Below are positions 48,124 to 59,690 of a stretch of DNA of 64,000 nucleotides, piece by piece. Source of the stretch: Aphelenchoides besseyi (Eukaryota; Nematoda; Chromadorea; Rhabditida; Aphelenchoididae); assembly GCA_024699855.1 (NCBI GenBank), contig JAMPIQ010000002.1, positions 16,554,001-16,618,000 of the forward strand, read 5' to 3'. Each line of letters opens with the position of its first letter. Position 1 is the stretch's first letter. The notes under the pieces are model-generated. The model was not told where the DNA came from, made no database searches, and saw nothing but the letters and a program-made list of their open reading frames with translations. Made by a program: the position numbers and the translations under genes.

Positions 48124-50068
48124 ATGTTCTCACCAATTACCTACGGATATGAGGATCCTTCTTATAACTATCTGGTATGTTTGTGTAAACATCGGAGGGA
48201 TTCTCGAGTTCGATCATTCGATTGGCACTCCAAAATTTGGGGATTTTGGTTGAACAAGAAAAAGTCGTATTTTGTTCTTGAAGCCAAAGTGATTTCTGAT
48301 TACACGCCAATGATCGTTCTGCTATTGTTTATTGAACAGCAGCTTCAATTGACGTCAAACATAAACATCTCATCATCTTTCAGTGCGATCCAAACTACGA
48401 CCCGAACAACATCTACACGGTGACCGTCACTCCAACAAACCATCCGATGGGTCAAGTTTATCGCAACATTGCGTTCAACAGCTCTGCTCCATCGCCTTCC
48501 AACAACAATTTCGTGACTCCGAAGAACAACAAGAAGCGGATGAATCGAAGCATGCGCTCTAACAATTCGTTCAGTCCAATTGATGCTTCAGATTGGGAGA
48601 AGTCGGTGATCGCAGAGATTGAGTCCGTGAAGAAGAGCATCTCATTCGAAGGAACCGATTCGGCAATTGTGAACTCGATTGTGGACGAAGAGCTTCCGAT
48701 TAACGAGATCATGGATATTTTGAATGCGGCATCAACCAATGATTTGGCCGAGTTTTTTGATTCACTCAAAGCTTGTCGGTAGGATCTGTGTCATCGAAAC
48801 TCTCGACTTTCATCGCCAAATTTTAGTTTTTTGCATCAGACTTATGGCAAAAACGATAAGTTTTGTATTCAACTCGCCAAACTAATTCGTAACTCGGAAG
48901 TTGAGGTTGTGTACAAAGTTGCTCTCAATCCAATCGGTAACTTTCTTATGCAAGTAAGTGATGTCACGAAGGGCTTTCGTTTCTAATCGTCGTTCATTTC
49001 AGGATATGATCGGTGTGAACAGCGACATGGACGAATTCATTTGCAAAGCATTCATCGAAAAGATGCAAATGTTGACGATGAACAAATACGGTTGTCGTGT
49101 GGTTCAGACGTTGATTGAAAAGTGCGAAGTTCCGATGGTTCGTCAATTGGTCGAAGCGATGTTGCCATTTGTCAGCGAAGCAGCAATCAATCGCCATGCA
49201 ACGCATGTTCTTCATTGTATTTGCAAGAACCACAATTCGTCAGTGTTTGGTTGTGTGGTTGAAAAGGTGAGTGAACGCAGACATTGACCCCGAAAAACGC
49301 AATCGATTATTTCAGTTGTGTGATCCGGTTAAACTGTGCATTGTTGCTGAAGATCAATACGGTTGTCGTGTCATTCAACGTATTTTGGAGTCGTTGACTC
49401 AGGAAATCACGAAGTAAGTTCACGGACAGATGATGTGTAACGTTGAAGAAAATGGTTTCAGAACCTACGTGCCTGATGTTTTCCAACCGTTGGTGTTTCA
49501 ATTACTGACCAATGCGGAACGTTTTGCTGCCGACAAGTACGCGAACTATTTGATTCAGTACTTCATCAAGGAATCGGCATTCAAACCGCAACGAGACTAC
49601 ATCATTGATCAGATCATTGTGTAAGGGAATGCAATTGAAGCACGAAGAACAAAAACAATTTAGAGGAAACATTCTCGGGCTTTCGCAGGACAAGTTCGGT
49701 TCCCATGTTGTTGAAGCCGCGTTGGATTCGGCGTCACCAAACTATTTGCATAAACTTTGTGAAGAGATCTTCCACGACTATCAAATTCTTCCCAAACAAC
49801 GAACACCATTGGAGGTTTGGCGTATCTGATCAAACGTTTAATCAAAATTTTACAGATTATGATGTTTGATCAATACGGCAACTACGTTGTTCAACGACTT
49901 CTCACAGTTGCCATCGATGTTGCTACGGGTCGACGTCAAGGTGATCCCAATTGGTTGGCGATGCTCGCAGAAACCGTCTCTCGCAACAAAATGGCTTTGC
50001 AACGCTACTCGTCAGGAAAAAAGATCATCAACACACTGTACGTGGCATATCCCTCATTCGCGCACTAA
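48124..50068 (+). CDS. PUF (Pumilio/FBF) RNA-binding protein
   Basis: About 485 residues from eight exons; a sequence-specific mRNA 3' UTR repressor family. The first exon (48124-48174) is followed by a 209-bp intron, the longest in this gene. After a Ser/Asn-rich N terminus, the repeats carry these core helices in order: a degenerate first repeat (YGKNDKFCIQ), NPIGNFLMQ, NKYGCRVVQ, NRHATHVLH, DQYGCRVIQ, DKYANYLIQ, DKFGSHVVE, DQYGNYVVQ, then the C-terminal flank YSSGKKI. By the known PUF code, repeats 5-8 (CR-Q, NY-Q, S-E, NY-Q) read A, U, G, U in antiparallel order, hence a UGUA core. Repeat 4 (T-H-H) departs from the usual N-H-Q. AATAAA at 50229-50234. Confidence 0.92.
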
Positions 50069-50592
50069 TTCGCTTGACATCATGTTCTATCACTAAATAG
50101 GCTAATTACTTGTTATTCATATACTAACTTTTTGTGACAAAATTTTGTCGCCTCTTTGAATATCTTTCATATCAAACAGCATTTTCCATTTTCTTGTGCA
50201 TGTTGTTAGTATACGCTATAGATCTTGTAATAAATTAACCGATAAGCATCAACTGAGATCTTGAACAAGCGTTGGGTTTATTTTACAATTGGAATGTTAA
50301 TCATAGAGCAGAAACCGTATGACATTTTCAAGATAATCATTGAAGGTTCGGGTTGAAAAGGTCGCTGATTTTGCCTTTAGAAATCACTGAACAATATGCT
50401 GTGGAGTTTCAGTTGTGTTTGAATCGAACTCTTGTCCAGAAACCGGCAAACTATGGCAGCTCAAAACGAAAGAAATTCAGTTCGAATGGTTACCGGTAGT
50501 AAAAGAATGAGATTCCTAAGTGTCGATCATCAAAATAAATCAGATATAATAACACGTAGACAAATCCATGGAATAAAGATGGTCATTTGAGA
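50069..50592. other. Convergent intergenic spacer
   Basis: Spacer between the 3' ends of the PUF gene (+) and the glycosyltransferase gene (-). Only the PUF polyadenylation signal is recognised. Confidence 0.4.
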
Positions 50593-52167
50593 TCACATTT
50601 CATATTTGGGACACGATCGTTTTGTGCTATTATACATTTCGTCCATTCGTTGATTGAAAGCACCGATTATCGAGCGTTGTCTTCGGCCAACAATTCGACG
50701 TGCTTTGGTCATCAATGAAATATCGTTGGCGTCTTTGTAGCCGGCATGAAACATAAACACATTTTGTACGATCGCAAACTTATAACCCGCACGACACATC
50801 TCCCATCTCTTAAATCGGATAAGAACAATATCGTGTCTGAAGATGAAATTAACTTACCAAACATGTGTTATCTCTGCTCGAGTAAATGAACGTTTCATCG
50901 TGCTCGGGAATGTTGTTCAAAGCTACGAACTGAGGTTCCCAGTGATGGCTCGTATATCTAACAAGAATCGTTTGAATCGAATTTAAAATTTGCAAACTCA
51001 CGGCTTGTAATACTGAATTTCGGCCGATTTACCATCATCCGGATATCTGAACCATTCGTAGAGTCGAGGTATCGAATGAGCACCGTAGTATTTGTGAAAT
51101 TCTTCAGCAGTTCCATCGATAAACAATTCCAATAGATTTTCCTTCGTCTGCGGTAGTTTAGATGCCTGTTTCGATACTTCGAATATCCGATAGACTAACA
51201 CCGTTTTCGGGTCGTTTACCAACGTTCTTTCGGCCAAATCGATCATTCGCGACTCGAATCCCTGCGAAAACAAGTGGTCCATATCGGCCGAGAGAATGTA
51301 CTTTGTCGTCGTGAACTAAAATCAACGTATGAGGGCACATATCATTCACTTACTTTTCTTGCCACATTTCTTGCTTTGTTGACCGGATATTTGACGAACT
51401 TCTCTGCCAATTGATCGGCGGTCAGATGCTCTTTCTTCGGTCGACATTGCTCAATTGAGACTTGACGTTCTGGAACCGCACCGGGTGAATAGCCGGTGGT
51501 CAACAAGAAGTCGGCACATTCGGTGACATTTTGAGCCAAAAAGTGAACGCTCAGTTTCTCTCGTATCTCTGCGTGTTTTGATTGAAGTTCGAGAAGCTAC
51601 AACAAAAGTCAATTTCATTCGCCATTATCCAAAGACACATACCGAGTCGACCGCACATTTCAATGCCGTGGAGTTGTAAGAAGTTCGTTCGGGAAACGCA
51701 ACAGCCAATGAAACGGGACCATCCCAATTTTTCACCTGAAATATTCGTCTATAAATTCAACGTAGGCGTGTTTTTACATGTGTCAGAATACGATTATCGA
51801 GTCGATCGTTGCTAATGTGCAGAAGCAAAGAAATTCGCTGGTACTCAGTCACTTGTCCTTGTATTACATTAGCTGCAATACAGAAATCTTTGTCTAACAT
51901 TGTTCTGAAAGCGAGTAATACGAAAGTTAACAGCTAAAGCAAATCTCACCGTATCTTAACCACTTGTATGTTCTGAACTTCCTGATAATACGGAGAAACG
52001 ATGCTCGTCTTCGGTGTACTACTCAATTGCTGTTTGATGTGCAAAACTCCGACTAAACAGCAAAGCGCAAGGACAATGTTTCGCAGCGATCTCGTTTTGA
52101 CCATCGAAACAACAGAAAACGTTGGTTTATCATCAATTAGTCCGCTCCGTGATTGGCACCTGATCAT
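50593..52167 (-). CDS. GT49 glycosyltransferase (B4GAT1/BGNT-1-like)
   Basis: Type II Golgi membrane enzyme of about 425 residues from several short exons. A cytoplasmic stretch precedes a single signal-anchor helix (NIVLALCCLVGVLHI). The catalytic region contains YPVNKARNVARK followed after an intron by TKYILSADMDHLFS, matching the YPxNxARN and metal-binding acidic motif of the Glyco_transf_49 family (here D-M-D). Later motifs are HHWEPQFVALNNIPEHDETF and, after a 49-bp intron, RWEMCRAGYKFAIVQNVFMF. Vertebrate B4GAT1 adds glucuronic acid to the dystroglycan O-mannosyl glycan; nematodes have several bgnt-1 paralogues of unclear specificity. The first ATG at 52167 sits 9 nt after an acceptor; a second at 52104 is possible. 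Confidence 0.85.
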
Positions 52168-54336
52168 GAGGTCAATCTAAAGAAAGTACAGATATCAACT
52201 CTACAGGAAAACAGATGTACACGTTAGACTCGAAATCAAACGGAAGAATTCGAGCTAATTGAAAGGTTTTATTTCCAATTCGACGAACAAAACCGAATGC
52301 TGAAATTACGAATTCAAACCAAAAAAGCTGTTTTCCGAACATCAAGTCTATTAATCTCCTTATCACGCAAGTCGTCCCTCGTCGCTGAAACTGTTACGTG
52401 CACTAACGAAAGTTCTGCAATAGCTCTACACATGCAAACACCCACACTTCGGGTAGAAACTTGAACTGGAACTATTTTAATGTGCTCAGATGAACGTTAA
52501 TCGGAGGTACAAAATTCGTCAGATTCATAGGCGTTCGATTTTCTTGAGTTTGTGCAGCTGCCGTCACAATCCGAACCTCAAATCTGCGGACCTTTGGACT
52601 GTTGCTTGAGACCGAAACGCCTCATAGAGCATGATTTTTGATTATAATCGTGTATTAAACGTCCACTATTGACATCCGACATTTTCGAGTTTTCGGTGTT
52701 GGACGCCAGTTACAAACGATAAAAAACGTTATCAACGGTCATTGATGAAACGAAGATGCGAGCTCGTACACGGAAATAACTTCAAAGCATATCAATCAAA
52801 GTTACTTTAACGAAAGTAAACAATTAAAACATTTCAGGGACCAAGAATGATGTCGACTTTCAGACGTCGAAAATGTTCGAAGTTCGCCAACGCCCATCGG
52901 AACTGATAGGCCTCAAAGCGGATAGAATTAGGCAAAGCAGAAATTTTAAATTCACTCTTCGCCGAAGTCAACTTAAAGTAAACAGACGAACTCCGAGATT
53001 ACGATGTTTTTCCCCCTTCGGTTTCCCATTTTAACGGCATCAGCGGCGTAGTGTTTCGCTCGCAGTTTCCCTTCCACTTCAAGGCGGAAGACTGATAATC
53101 GAAAATATCGAGAGCTAACGATTCGTGGGTGCGGCCAAAGTTGGAGCGATTGATTGCGTTTTTGTTCAAACGCCAGTTGTTGAGCTTGTTCGCGATTTCT
53201 TGACGCTAAAATGTCGACTAAACAACGCAAATACTCCCAGTCCTCTCAGTCACTCATCTCGATTGATACATTTGAGCACGTTGTCCGAAGAGTATAAAAT
53301 TTAATAGTTCAGCCAATGGTTACGTGTCATTCTATGATCCCAAAACCGAAACATTGCACAACAGAGACAAGAAGGTGTGTTCAGGGTGATCATTCGAATT
53401 GATTGCGATGAACCTATTCGGACATTCTCTGATCATCAGTTCACGAACCGGACAACTGATAAAGTGCGTTGGCGGCTACGTCAATGTTATTACCGGCCAT
53501 TAATTCGATGTACGTAATCGACTACGAACTCTGAACCGGAAGTTTTTAAATCCTTTTGTTTAAGCATACGATTCTCATTAACGTACAAGCATATCAACAA
53601 ACTTATGACCTCAAGCATTTGAGTTCCAGAGCATTTCGAACAGCGTTTATCACAAACTTCTGACAAGTTATCTACGAATTCAAATGCATTGATAGTTACT
53701 TTGTTACTACCGTTAATCACATCTCCACGACTTTTTAAACAATAGAAACACCAGTTTCTGTTTTGAAATTTTATTGCGGCTTTAATGTTGGATTTACGCA
53801 TTTAAACATACAAGATATTTTACAGCAGACAAAATCAATGATTGCTCACAATATGCATCTAATTTAGTAGTTTGATTGCTGTCATCTTTCTCGTCATCGG
53901 TTTGTTCGTCAAACCCACATCTCCAGCTGAAATGTCAACTCAGTCAGTCGCATATGTGAGACCGATTCGAGAAACAAAAGCAGCTGCTACTGCAATGTCG
54001 ACCAAAGTAACTCCACTAACAAACTTGCTCAAATTTACGTTAAAAATACGATAAACATGTTGTGTCGTAAATGCGTCAAGAAAGTAAAATTTGCCTTCCA
54101 GCACTGTTCAATGCTAACGGCATCCGCAATCAAACGCCTCGGAGGTCCATGTTCTCGACTGAAACATTTGTTTTTAGTTTTTTTTTAACGATCTGAAAGA
54201 CGATAAAGTTTGCTCGATAACATAATCGTCTAAAGTGTTGATCTATCTATTGACTGCTTGTTACTCAAATTGAGACCATAATTCGGATATTCACGAGTTG
54301 CAATTGAAAACTTTTGTTTAAGTTCTCAACTGAGTC
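52168..54336. other. Intergenic, no supported gene
   Basis: Two frames look slightly protein-like: 53490-53801 on the minus strand (103 codons, a cluster of cysteines CDKRCSKCSG), and 53872-54054 on the plus strand with a hydrophobic start (VIFLVIGLFV). Neither has splice partners or recognised motifs, so neither is called. Confidence 0.35.
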
Positions 54337-54680
54337 ACTGACAAGGAGAGGTCCTGAGAGATTACCGCTACTTTTGGCCGAATTATCAATCTACGCGCAA
54401 TTTTACGCTGATTTTGAATGTCATGCTCATTTTTGCCCAATCGCAGAAATGGCCAAAGACACTAAAATTGCTAAAATCGTAGTAACGATTATGCTGATTA
54501 TCGTGATAAAGTCCGTTTATTTATACCCCACTTCGTTATGGAGATATGGGGCGTTCTATTTGGCCCAATTCGTTCCGAGTTATGTTCCGCTAATCTTCCC
54601 CTGGAAGTGTGAACTGCAATAGTCGACTGAGCAAGTGATGGGCTTGCAACTCACTTTTGGAGGTCGCGAGTTCGATTTCT
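54337..54680 (+). repeat. SINE-like unit, left arm of an inverted pair
   Basis: A 344-bp arm that is the reverse complement of 54827-55170 with only a handful of mismatches; the outermost part reads CTGACAAGGAGAGGTCC. The inner end (about 54620-54685) resembles a tRNA promoter region: TGAGCAAGTGATGGG is A-box-like and GAGTTCGATTTC is B-box-like. It carries an incidental open frame of about 100 codons present in both arms. No target-site duplication is evident. Confidence 0.75.
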
Positions 54681-54826
54681 TCGATCGTCACTTTCAAGTG
54701 CTGCGTTTTACCAAAACGACTCCAAAAAGTGAAAAAAGTCGGTTGGATCCCTCGTAGTCACCTACTATTCACACTTTTCCTTTTTGCTTTGTGGACACAA
54801 GACAGCAACTTGCATTCGACAACAGA

Positions 54827-55170
54827 GAGAATTGAACCTGCAACCTCCAAAAGTGAGTTGCAAGCCCATCACTTGCTCACTCGACTATTGCAGTTCACAC
54901 TTCCAGGGGAAGATTAGCGGAACATAACTCGGAACGAATTGGGTCAAATAGAACGCCCCATATCTCCATAACGAAGTGGGGTATAAATAAACGGACTTTA
55001 TCACGATAATCAGCATAATCGTTACTACGATTTTAGCAATTTTAGTGTCTTGGGCCATTTCTGCGATTGGGCAAAAATGAGCATGACATTCAAAATCAGC
55101 GTAAAATTGCGCGTAGATTGATAATTCGGCTAAAAGTAGCGGTAATCTCTCAGGACCTCTCCTTGTCAGT
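54827..55170 (-). repeat. SINE-like unit, right arm of an inverted pair
   Basis: Minus-strand copy of the left arm. Here the B-box-like stretch read on the minus strand is GGTTCAATTCT, closer to the consensus than in the left arm. The two tRNA-like ends face each other across a 146-bp spacer (54681-54826), giving a long hairpin-forming palindrome. The outer end (CTTGTCAG at 55162-55169) lies only about 25 bp before a candidate exon of the next gene. Confidence 0.75.
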
Positions 55171-55194
55171 TGACTTCGTGCGAGATGATTAGTT

Positions 55195-56775
55195 CCAAGT
55201 TCCCACTCTCTGTCGATAGGCGAAAACTTTGGTGCTGGAGTTGTCGTGTGGATATTTGTGCTTCTGATTGCCCGAATGATCGAAGCAAAGTGCTTCGACA
55301 GCAAGTGAGTTTACGATCTATCGACTGGAACTAACAACTTTGAACTTTAAGCAAATTCACCGGAGGGTGTACGGACTTGACTCTTGGCGTCAAAAGCAAC
55401 TCCGCTGAGATCAAGGCAACGATGGAGATCAAGCAAAATGCCACCGAGAAGGCCTTCCGGTAAGATCTGTTAAAACAATCAATCTGATTGGTCGGCCATT
55501 TTTATTGGCAACATCACAATTGGAAGTTGCACGTTTGGTGGACTTTTTCTCTCTGCTGGAAAGAACTCAGTCCCGGTATGTTACAAGTTCACATTATCAG
55601 CTGTTCGTTTTCAGACGTTGGTGGAGCGTACGAAAGTCCGATTCAACTTATTGCAACGAAAAATGAAGTTAAAATCAAGGACAAAAATCATGCGGATTGG
55701 ACGTCGGTTTGTTCGACTTCACCGTTTAAACTCGGCTCCGATGGTAAAACGCCGACTAACTTTGCGATTCACACCGATAGTGCCGACTTTGTCGAGATCG
55801 ATTTGGTTTGTTTTCTGTCCGTCATCTCAATCATGCAAATCTCAGGATCCGAGTACCGAAATCGTTTCGTCGAGCGAGGCCAAGACAACCTACTGGGTTA
55901 CCGTCGGTATTCCGGTTGGAGTGAGACTGTGAGTTCAAGTCCAATCATCTGCTCTTCATTTTCTTCAGTATTCTGTTTTTGCTCTTGTCACTTGCTGGAT
56001 TCACATGGTACAAGTACCAAAAGAAGTTGAAGGTGGGTTGGCAACCTGCACATTAACTTATCTTCATTTTGGAAGCAATAAACTCCGGCAATCAACAAGA
56101 AGCCAATTGTGGAAGTAGTCGTTGCACCATCGGCCGAAAAGAAAACTCCAATGGCGAAGAAGGCAAACAGTTGGGTCTATGCTTCGAATGCGAAAATGCA
56201 AGTTGTTTCATTTATTGTCATAATCAACAAACTTGTTTCTAGAGCTCGTTCGTCGCGCAGTCATGAGATTGCACGCCGCAAAAGTTTGCCGGGACGTCTC
56301 ACTTTACACCAAATTAGTCGCATGCCCACCAGAAAAACTCGGTCAGTGTTTTGAAGAAGATGAAGGCAGCAAAGACGAAGCGTGACGATTCCGTCAAGAA
56401 GCTCGAAACGGCTCAGGCGAGGCACAAGAACACCGAAAATCTTTTTGAGGACTTGAAAAACGAGTTGATAGACGCAAAGGCGGCGTTCAAAAGCAAAAAG
56501 AAGGTAGCGCAGAGATTGCGGCTTTGAATGCAACTACACCGCAAGTCAAATCCAAGTCGCTCAAACTCGGACCTACTCAATCGGAAACGACGACTGCTCG
56601 CGAAATCTCACCTCGTGCCACAACTCCTCAAGCGACTACGCCACAAGCAAAGACCATCCAAACAACCACGACTCGTGCAACAACTGATGTCACAACCGAT
56701 GCCACGACCGAAGCAACGACCGAAGAGCCAACTACCGCAGCACAAACCACTGACGACAGTCGTTCCGACATCTAA
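55195..56775 (+). CDS. Uncharacterised single-pass membrane protein (model uncertain)
   Basis: Several exons fit together, but I cannot close a full frame. A hydrophobic segment (AGVVVWIFVLLIARMIEAKC) could be a signal peptide. The exon beginning KFTGGCTDLTLGVKSNSAEI follows, then DVGGAYESPIQLIATKNEV. A membrane helix, ILFLLLSLAGFTWYKY, comes after TTYWVTVGIPVG and is followed by a basic cytoplasmic segment. A Thr-rich C-terminal frame (TTRATTDVTTDATTEATTEE) stops at 56775. The joins near 55,490-55,620 and 56,230-56,530 are out of phase with any standard GT-AG choice I tried. Either the gene is broken, perhaps by the adjacent inverted repeat, or uses unusual splice sites. No family is recognised and the start is not known. 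Confidence 0.4.
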
Positions 56776-57116
56776 TCTCCACTCATTTCTCTTCTGTTGT
56801 TCTTACCGGATATTGGGAATTATCTGTAATTGAACATCTGAAGAAGAATACAAGCAAAATACTCGTGTTCTTGATTCACTGAAATATGGAGTGCTGAAGT
56901 TGACCGGGAGCAGAATGGATGTCATGAATGCTAACAGTTATCTGGAAATTGTTGATTATCTGCAAGTGACGATTGAGTAGTCTCTCGTTGATGGAAAACA
57001 AATGGAAATTTAGCTTTTAATCGAAAACGTTTGAAAGCAGAAAATCTGATCATTTGGTTTTGCTTTTGAGTTTTTGGGCGGTTGCAGTCGATTTGCGCGC
57101 TGCAATTCGCAACGAA

Positions 57117-58324
57117 ATGTATTCGATTTTGTGGCCGATTTTTGTGTTTTCGATGTTCGTCTTTGGAGAATTGGAATATTATCTTTATTTTATTAAACAC
57201 TTGGATGACTATATGCTGTATTCCGCCACGTAAGTTTATTCGATATCTGACTCCTGTATTCAATTTTAGCTTTCGCAATCACACTCATCCCGAGACGCGT
57301 TATTTTGAAGCGAACAACCGCGAAGATTTATGTTTCATGGTTAGCTCTCATCCACTGGACGGTTCGAAATGGCCAGAACCAGATGTCGTAAGTTTTGTGA
57401 CGTTTTTAGTTTGTTAATTCCCATGATTTTAGCACGAGCTTCCCGATGAGTTAGTTGACTTTTTTTCACATGCAATAAAACACCGATTTCAGTTGTGGTT
57501 ACTTGGTTACGGTCGGAGAAACGTGCACATTCTTCGTACATATTTTTGATGACGTAATCGTATCCAAGGTTTATTTTTACTTTAATTCCAGATGGATTCG
57601 TACAATTGGCCTTTTTTTTATCAGGCAGAAATCTACTACGATGGTGAGAGTAAGTGTAGTCTGACATATAATTTAATATACAACATGTTTTAGCTGTGCC
57701 CTCCTGGGTCTACAATTGGACAGCATTATTTTGTTTGTTTGACGAAAGTGTTTATCGCGTAAATGCAACTTACGGTAAGTTCTTCTTTATAACAGTAACT
57801 GAGAATACTTGACAGGCAGATTTCTTTTACACCCCTCGGATTACTATGAGTATAAGCTTTATTGTGATTCTATCGAATATGATTTCGCCACATTGTTCAC
57901 GAGTCGAATTTCCGTTTCGGTTACCCCTTATAATGAGCCTCCATTAGATCTTTTTTTCTACGCTGCCGTATGTTAATATCTTCATTAACCACTAATTACA
58001 ATTATTTAGACGCGGGGATCATTGATTGAAAGTTGGTATCATGAATACGCCCCGTTGAAGCTGGACGACATAGTGCCCATCGAAACTCCGGTGACTGTTC
58101 AAGAGGTCGAAAAAACGACTGTTCAAGAGGTTGAACAAACGACGAAAAACACCGAAATAATGACAACTAAGACGACGATTGAGTTGCCGTGGTGCGAGGA
58201 AAAAGGTTGGTTGAGTCGATCTGATTTTTTTATTGATTTAGATTATGACAATGGATGTGATCGTTCAGCTGAATGGCTTCTAATTTGGCTTGGAGCAATA
58301 TTCTTTGTCCACTTCGTTTTGTAA
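57117..58324 (+). CDS. Unknown surface or secreted protein with TVQEVE repeat
   Basis: About 305 residues from eight exons with introns of 38-44 bp. The ATG at 57117 starts a signal peptide (MYSILWPIFVFSMFVFGELE). The body is rich in aromatic residues and cysteines (CGYLVTVGETCTFFVHIFDD, NWPFFYQAEIYYDGE, WVYNWTALFCLFDES, YKLYCDSIEYDFATLF) and looks like a beta-sandwich ectodomain. Near the C terminus is a short tandem repeat, TVQEVEKT then TVQEVEQT, followed by Thr-rich sequence. The protein ends in a hydrophobic stretch (WLLIWLGAIFFVHFVL) right at the stop, as in GPI-anchored proteins or a tail anchor. I do not recognise the family. AATAAA at 58340-58345. Confidence 0.65.
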
Positions 58325-59136
58325 CCGTCTTTTTTGTAAAATAAATATTTAAGTTTGCTCAACGCAGAATAGATGGAAAATGGATCTTTGAATAACTGGA
58401 ATTCGAAAGTTGTTCGAGCATCGTATTTGCAACTTCTGAACTTTTACAGTGCAATTAATGATGCGACGTACGAATAATTGAATAAAAGACCCTTCATTGA
58501 TGGTTATCAACAGTTCATTTCAACAGTAAGGTTTAGAGTTTTAATGTTGAAATTATCGCATGAAGTTTTAAAGTATAATTGTTAAGAGAAAATGGAGCTG
58601 TGCGGCGTTGATGGTTAATGCAGTTAGCATTGAACAGTGATAGAATGTCTACTGCATTGCCCAAAAGTTCAAAACCCAGAGAAGAGCCAGTCTTTAATAA
58701 ATGACTACAAACTTTGATAACAGAATTATTCTAAATACGAATAATCAAAACACTCATATCATAGAACCGATAGCAACCACTTAACATCGATCTGTACACA
58801 GGGTACTCAAAAATCCACAAATTTTTCATAGAAGCTATTGTTTCAGGGAACCAGTAAAAAATATAGGTGTTTTCACATCAATATTTTGAAATTCTATGGT
58901 AAGAGCTAATAAGTTTGAGTTACATCAATAGGTGCCTAAAAAGTATTTTAGTCATTCATATTGCTTTATTAGTGACGAGCTCATTGTGGCGGAAGTATTT
59001 GAATGATGTGTGTTTTAGTTGAGTATATGACAAGGTGATTGCGGCACTTGATCGTGAGCAATTGACCAGTCTAATTCTTCCGACCGAATGCTTACACGTC
59101 CAACTTACTTTCCAGTTACCGTTCAACAACAAGTCC
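58325..59136. other. Intergenic, AT-rich
   Basis: Holds the 3' end of the preceding gene; otherwise nothing recognised. The last part could contain decayed upstream exons of the zinc-finger pseudogene, but no frame supports this. Confidence 0.35.
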
Positions 59137-59690
59137 TGAGTGTTAGTTTTTTCATTTCGATTCATTTCTGTTTCGGCTTCTGCAGCAATCATCAAGTGTG
59201 TCTTATGTTGCTCACACGACCGTTCAACAACCTCAACGCTCAAATGAATGTTGTCGATTTTGGCCGAACTGGGATCGGCGTGAGGCCTATGTTTTCCATC
59301 ATCCAACAAAACCATGTGTCCCATTTTCGAATTGTTTTTTTTGGCGACAAATGTCTGCACATTTATCCGATTTGCAAGTTCAATACTCGTTATATACGTA
59401 CGAATTGTCCGTTCACTCATGATCTGAAGGGAACAGCAACTTGAGTTGTGTCTCCGATTTCTTATTCTTTTCCAGTCAATTACTCCAAGCAATTCAAGCG
59501 ACAGTTCAATCAAAGGCGTCGATTCCGTGCAGACACCAAGGAAAATGCACAGATCCAAATTGCGCATTCTTCCATCCACCTGTGAGTTTTCGTCTTTTGA
59601 TTTAAAATTAGAAATTGAGTTTAGGACTGTCGTTATGGTAAGTCTTGTACCAACCCTTGATGCACGTTCTCTCATAAGGGTCCCGAATTG
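59137..59690 (+). pseudogene. Unprocessed pseudogene of a ZC3H14/Nab2/SUT-2-type CCCH protein
   Basis: The region retains the linear order of the tandem CCCH fingers of nuclear poly(A)-binding ZC3H14 (C. elegans SUT-2). Finger 1 reads CRFWPNW...REAYVFHHP, where two zinc cysteines have become Trp and Arg. Finger 2 begins PCVPFSNC, then a run of eight T (59335-59342) shifts frame before GDKCLHIYP, where the zinc histidine is Tyr. Finger 3 is CKFNTRYIRTNCPFTH, with one cysteine changed to Tyr. After an intron, PCRHQGKCTDPNCAFFHP looks intact. After another intron, CRYGKSCTNP is followed by an in-frame TGA (59658-59660) before CTFSH. Retained introns show duplication of genomic DNA rather than retroposition. 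The intact parent is not in this window. Confidence 0.75.

Noticed and set aside
54618..54690. A genuine tRNA gene
   Set aside because: A-box-like and B-box-like stretches are present, but I could not form a proper acceptor stem or T stem. It is better described as a tRNA-related SINE head.
54314..55304. A roughly 100-codon frame present in both arms of the inverted repeat
   Set aside because: It exists twice only because the arms are copies of each other. It reads through tRNA-promoter-like sequence and shows no domain, so it is treated as repeat sequence.
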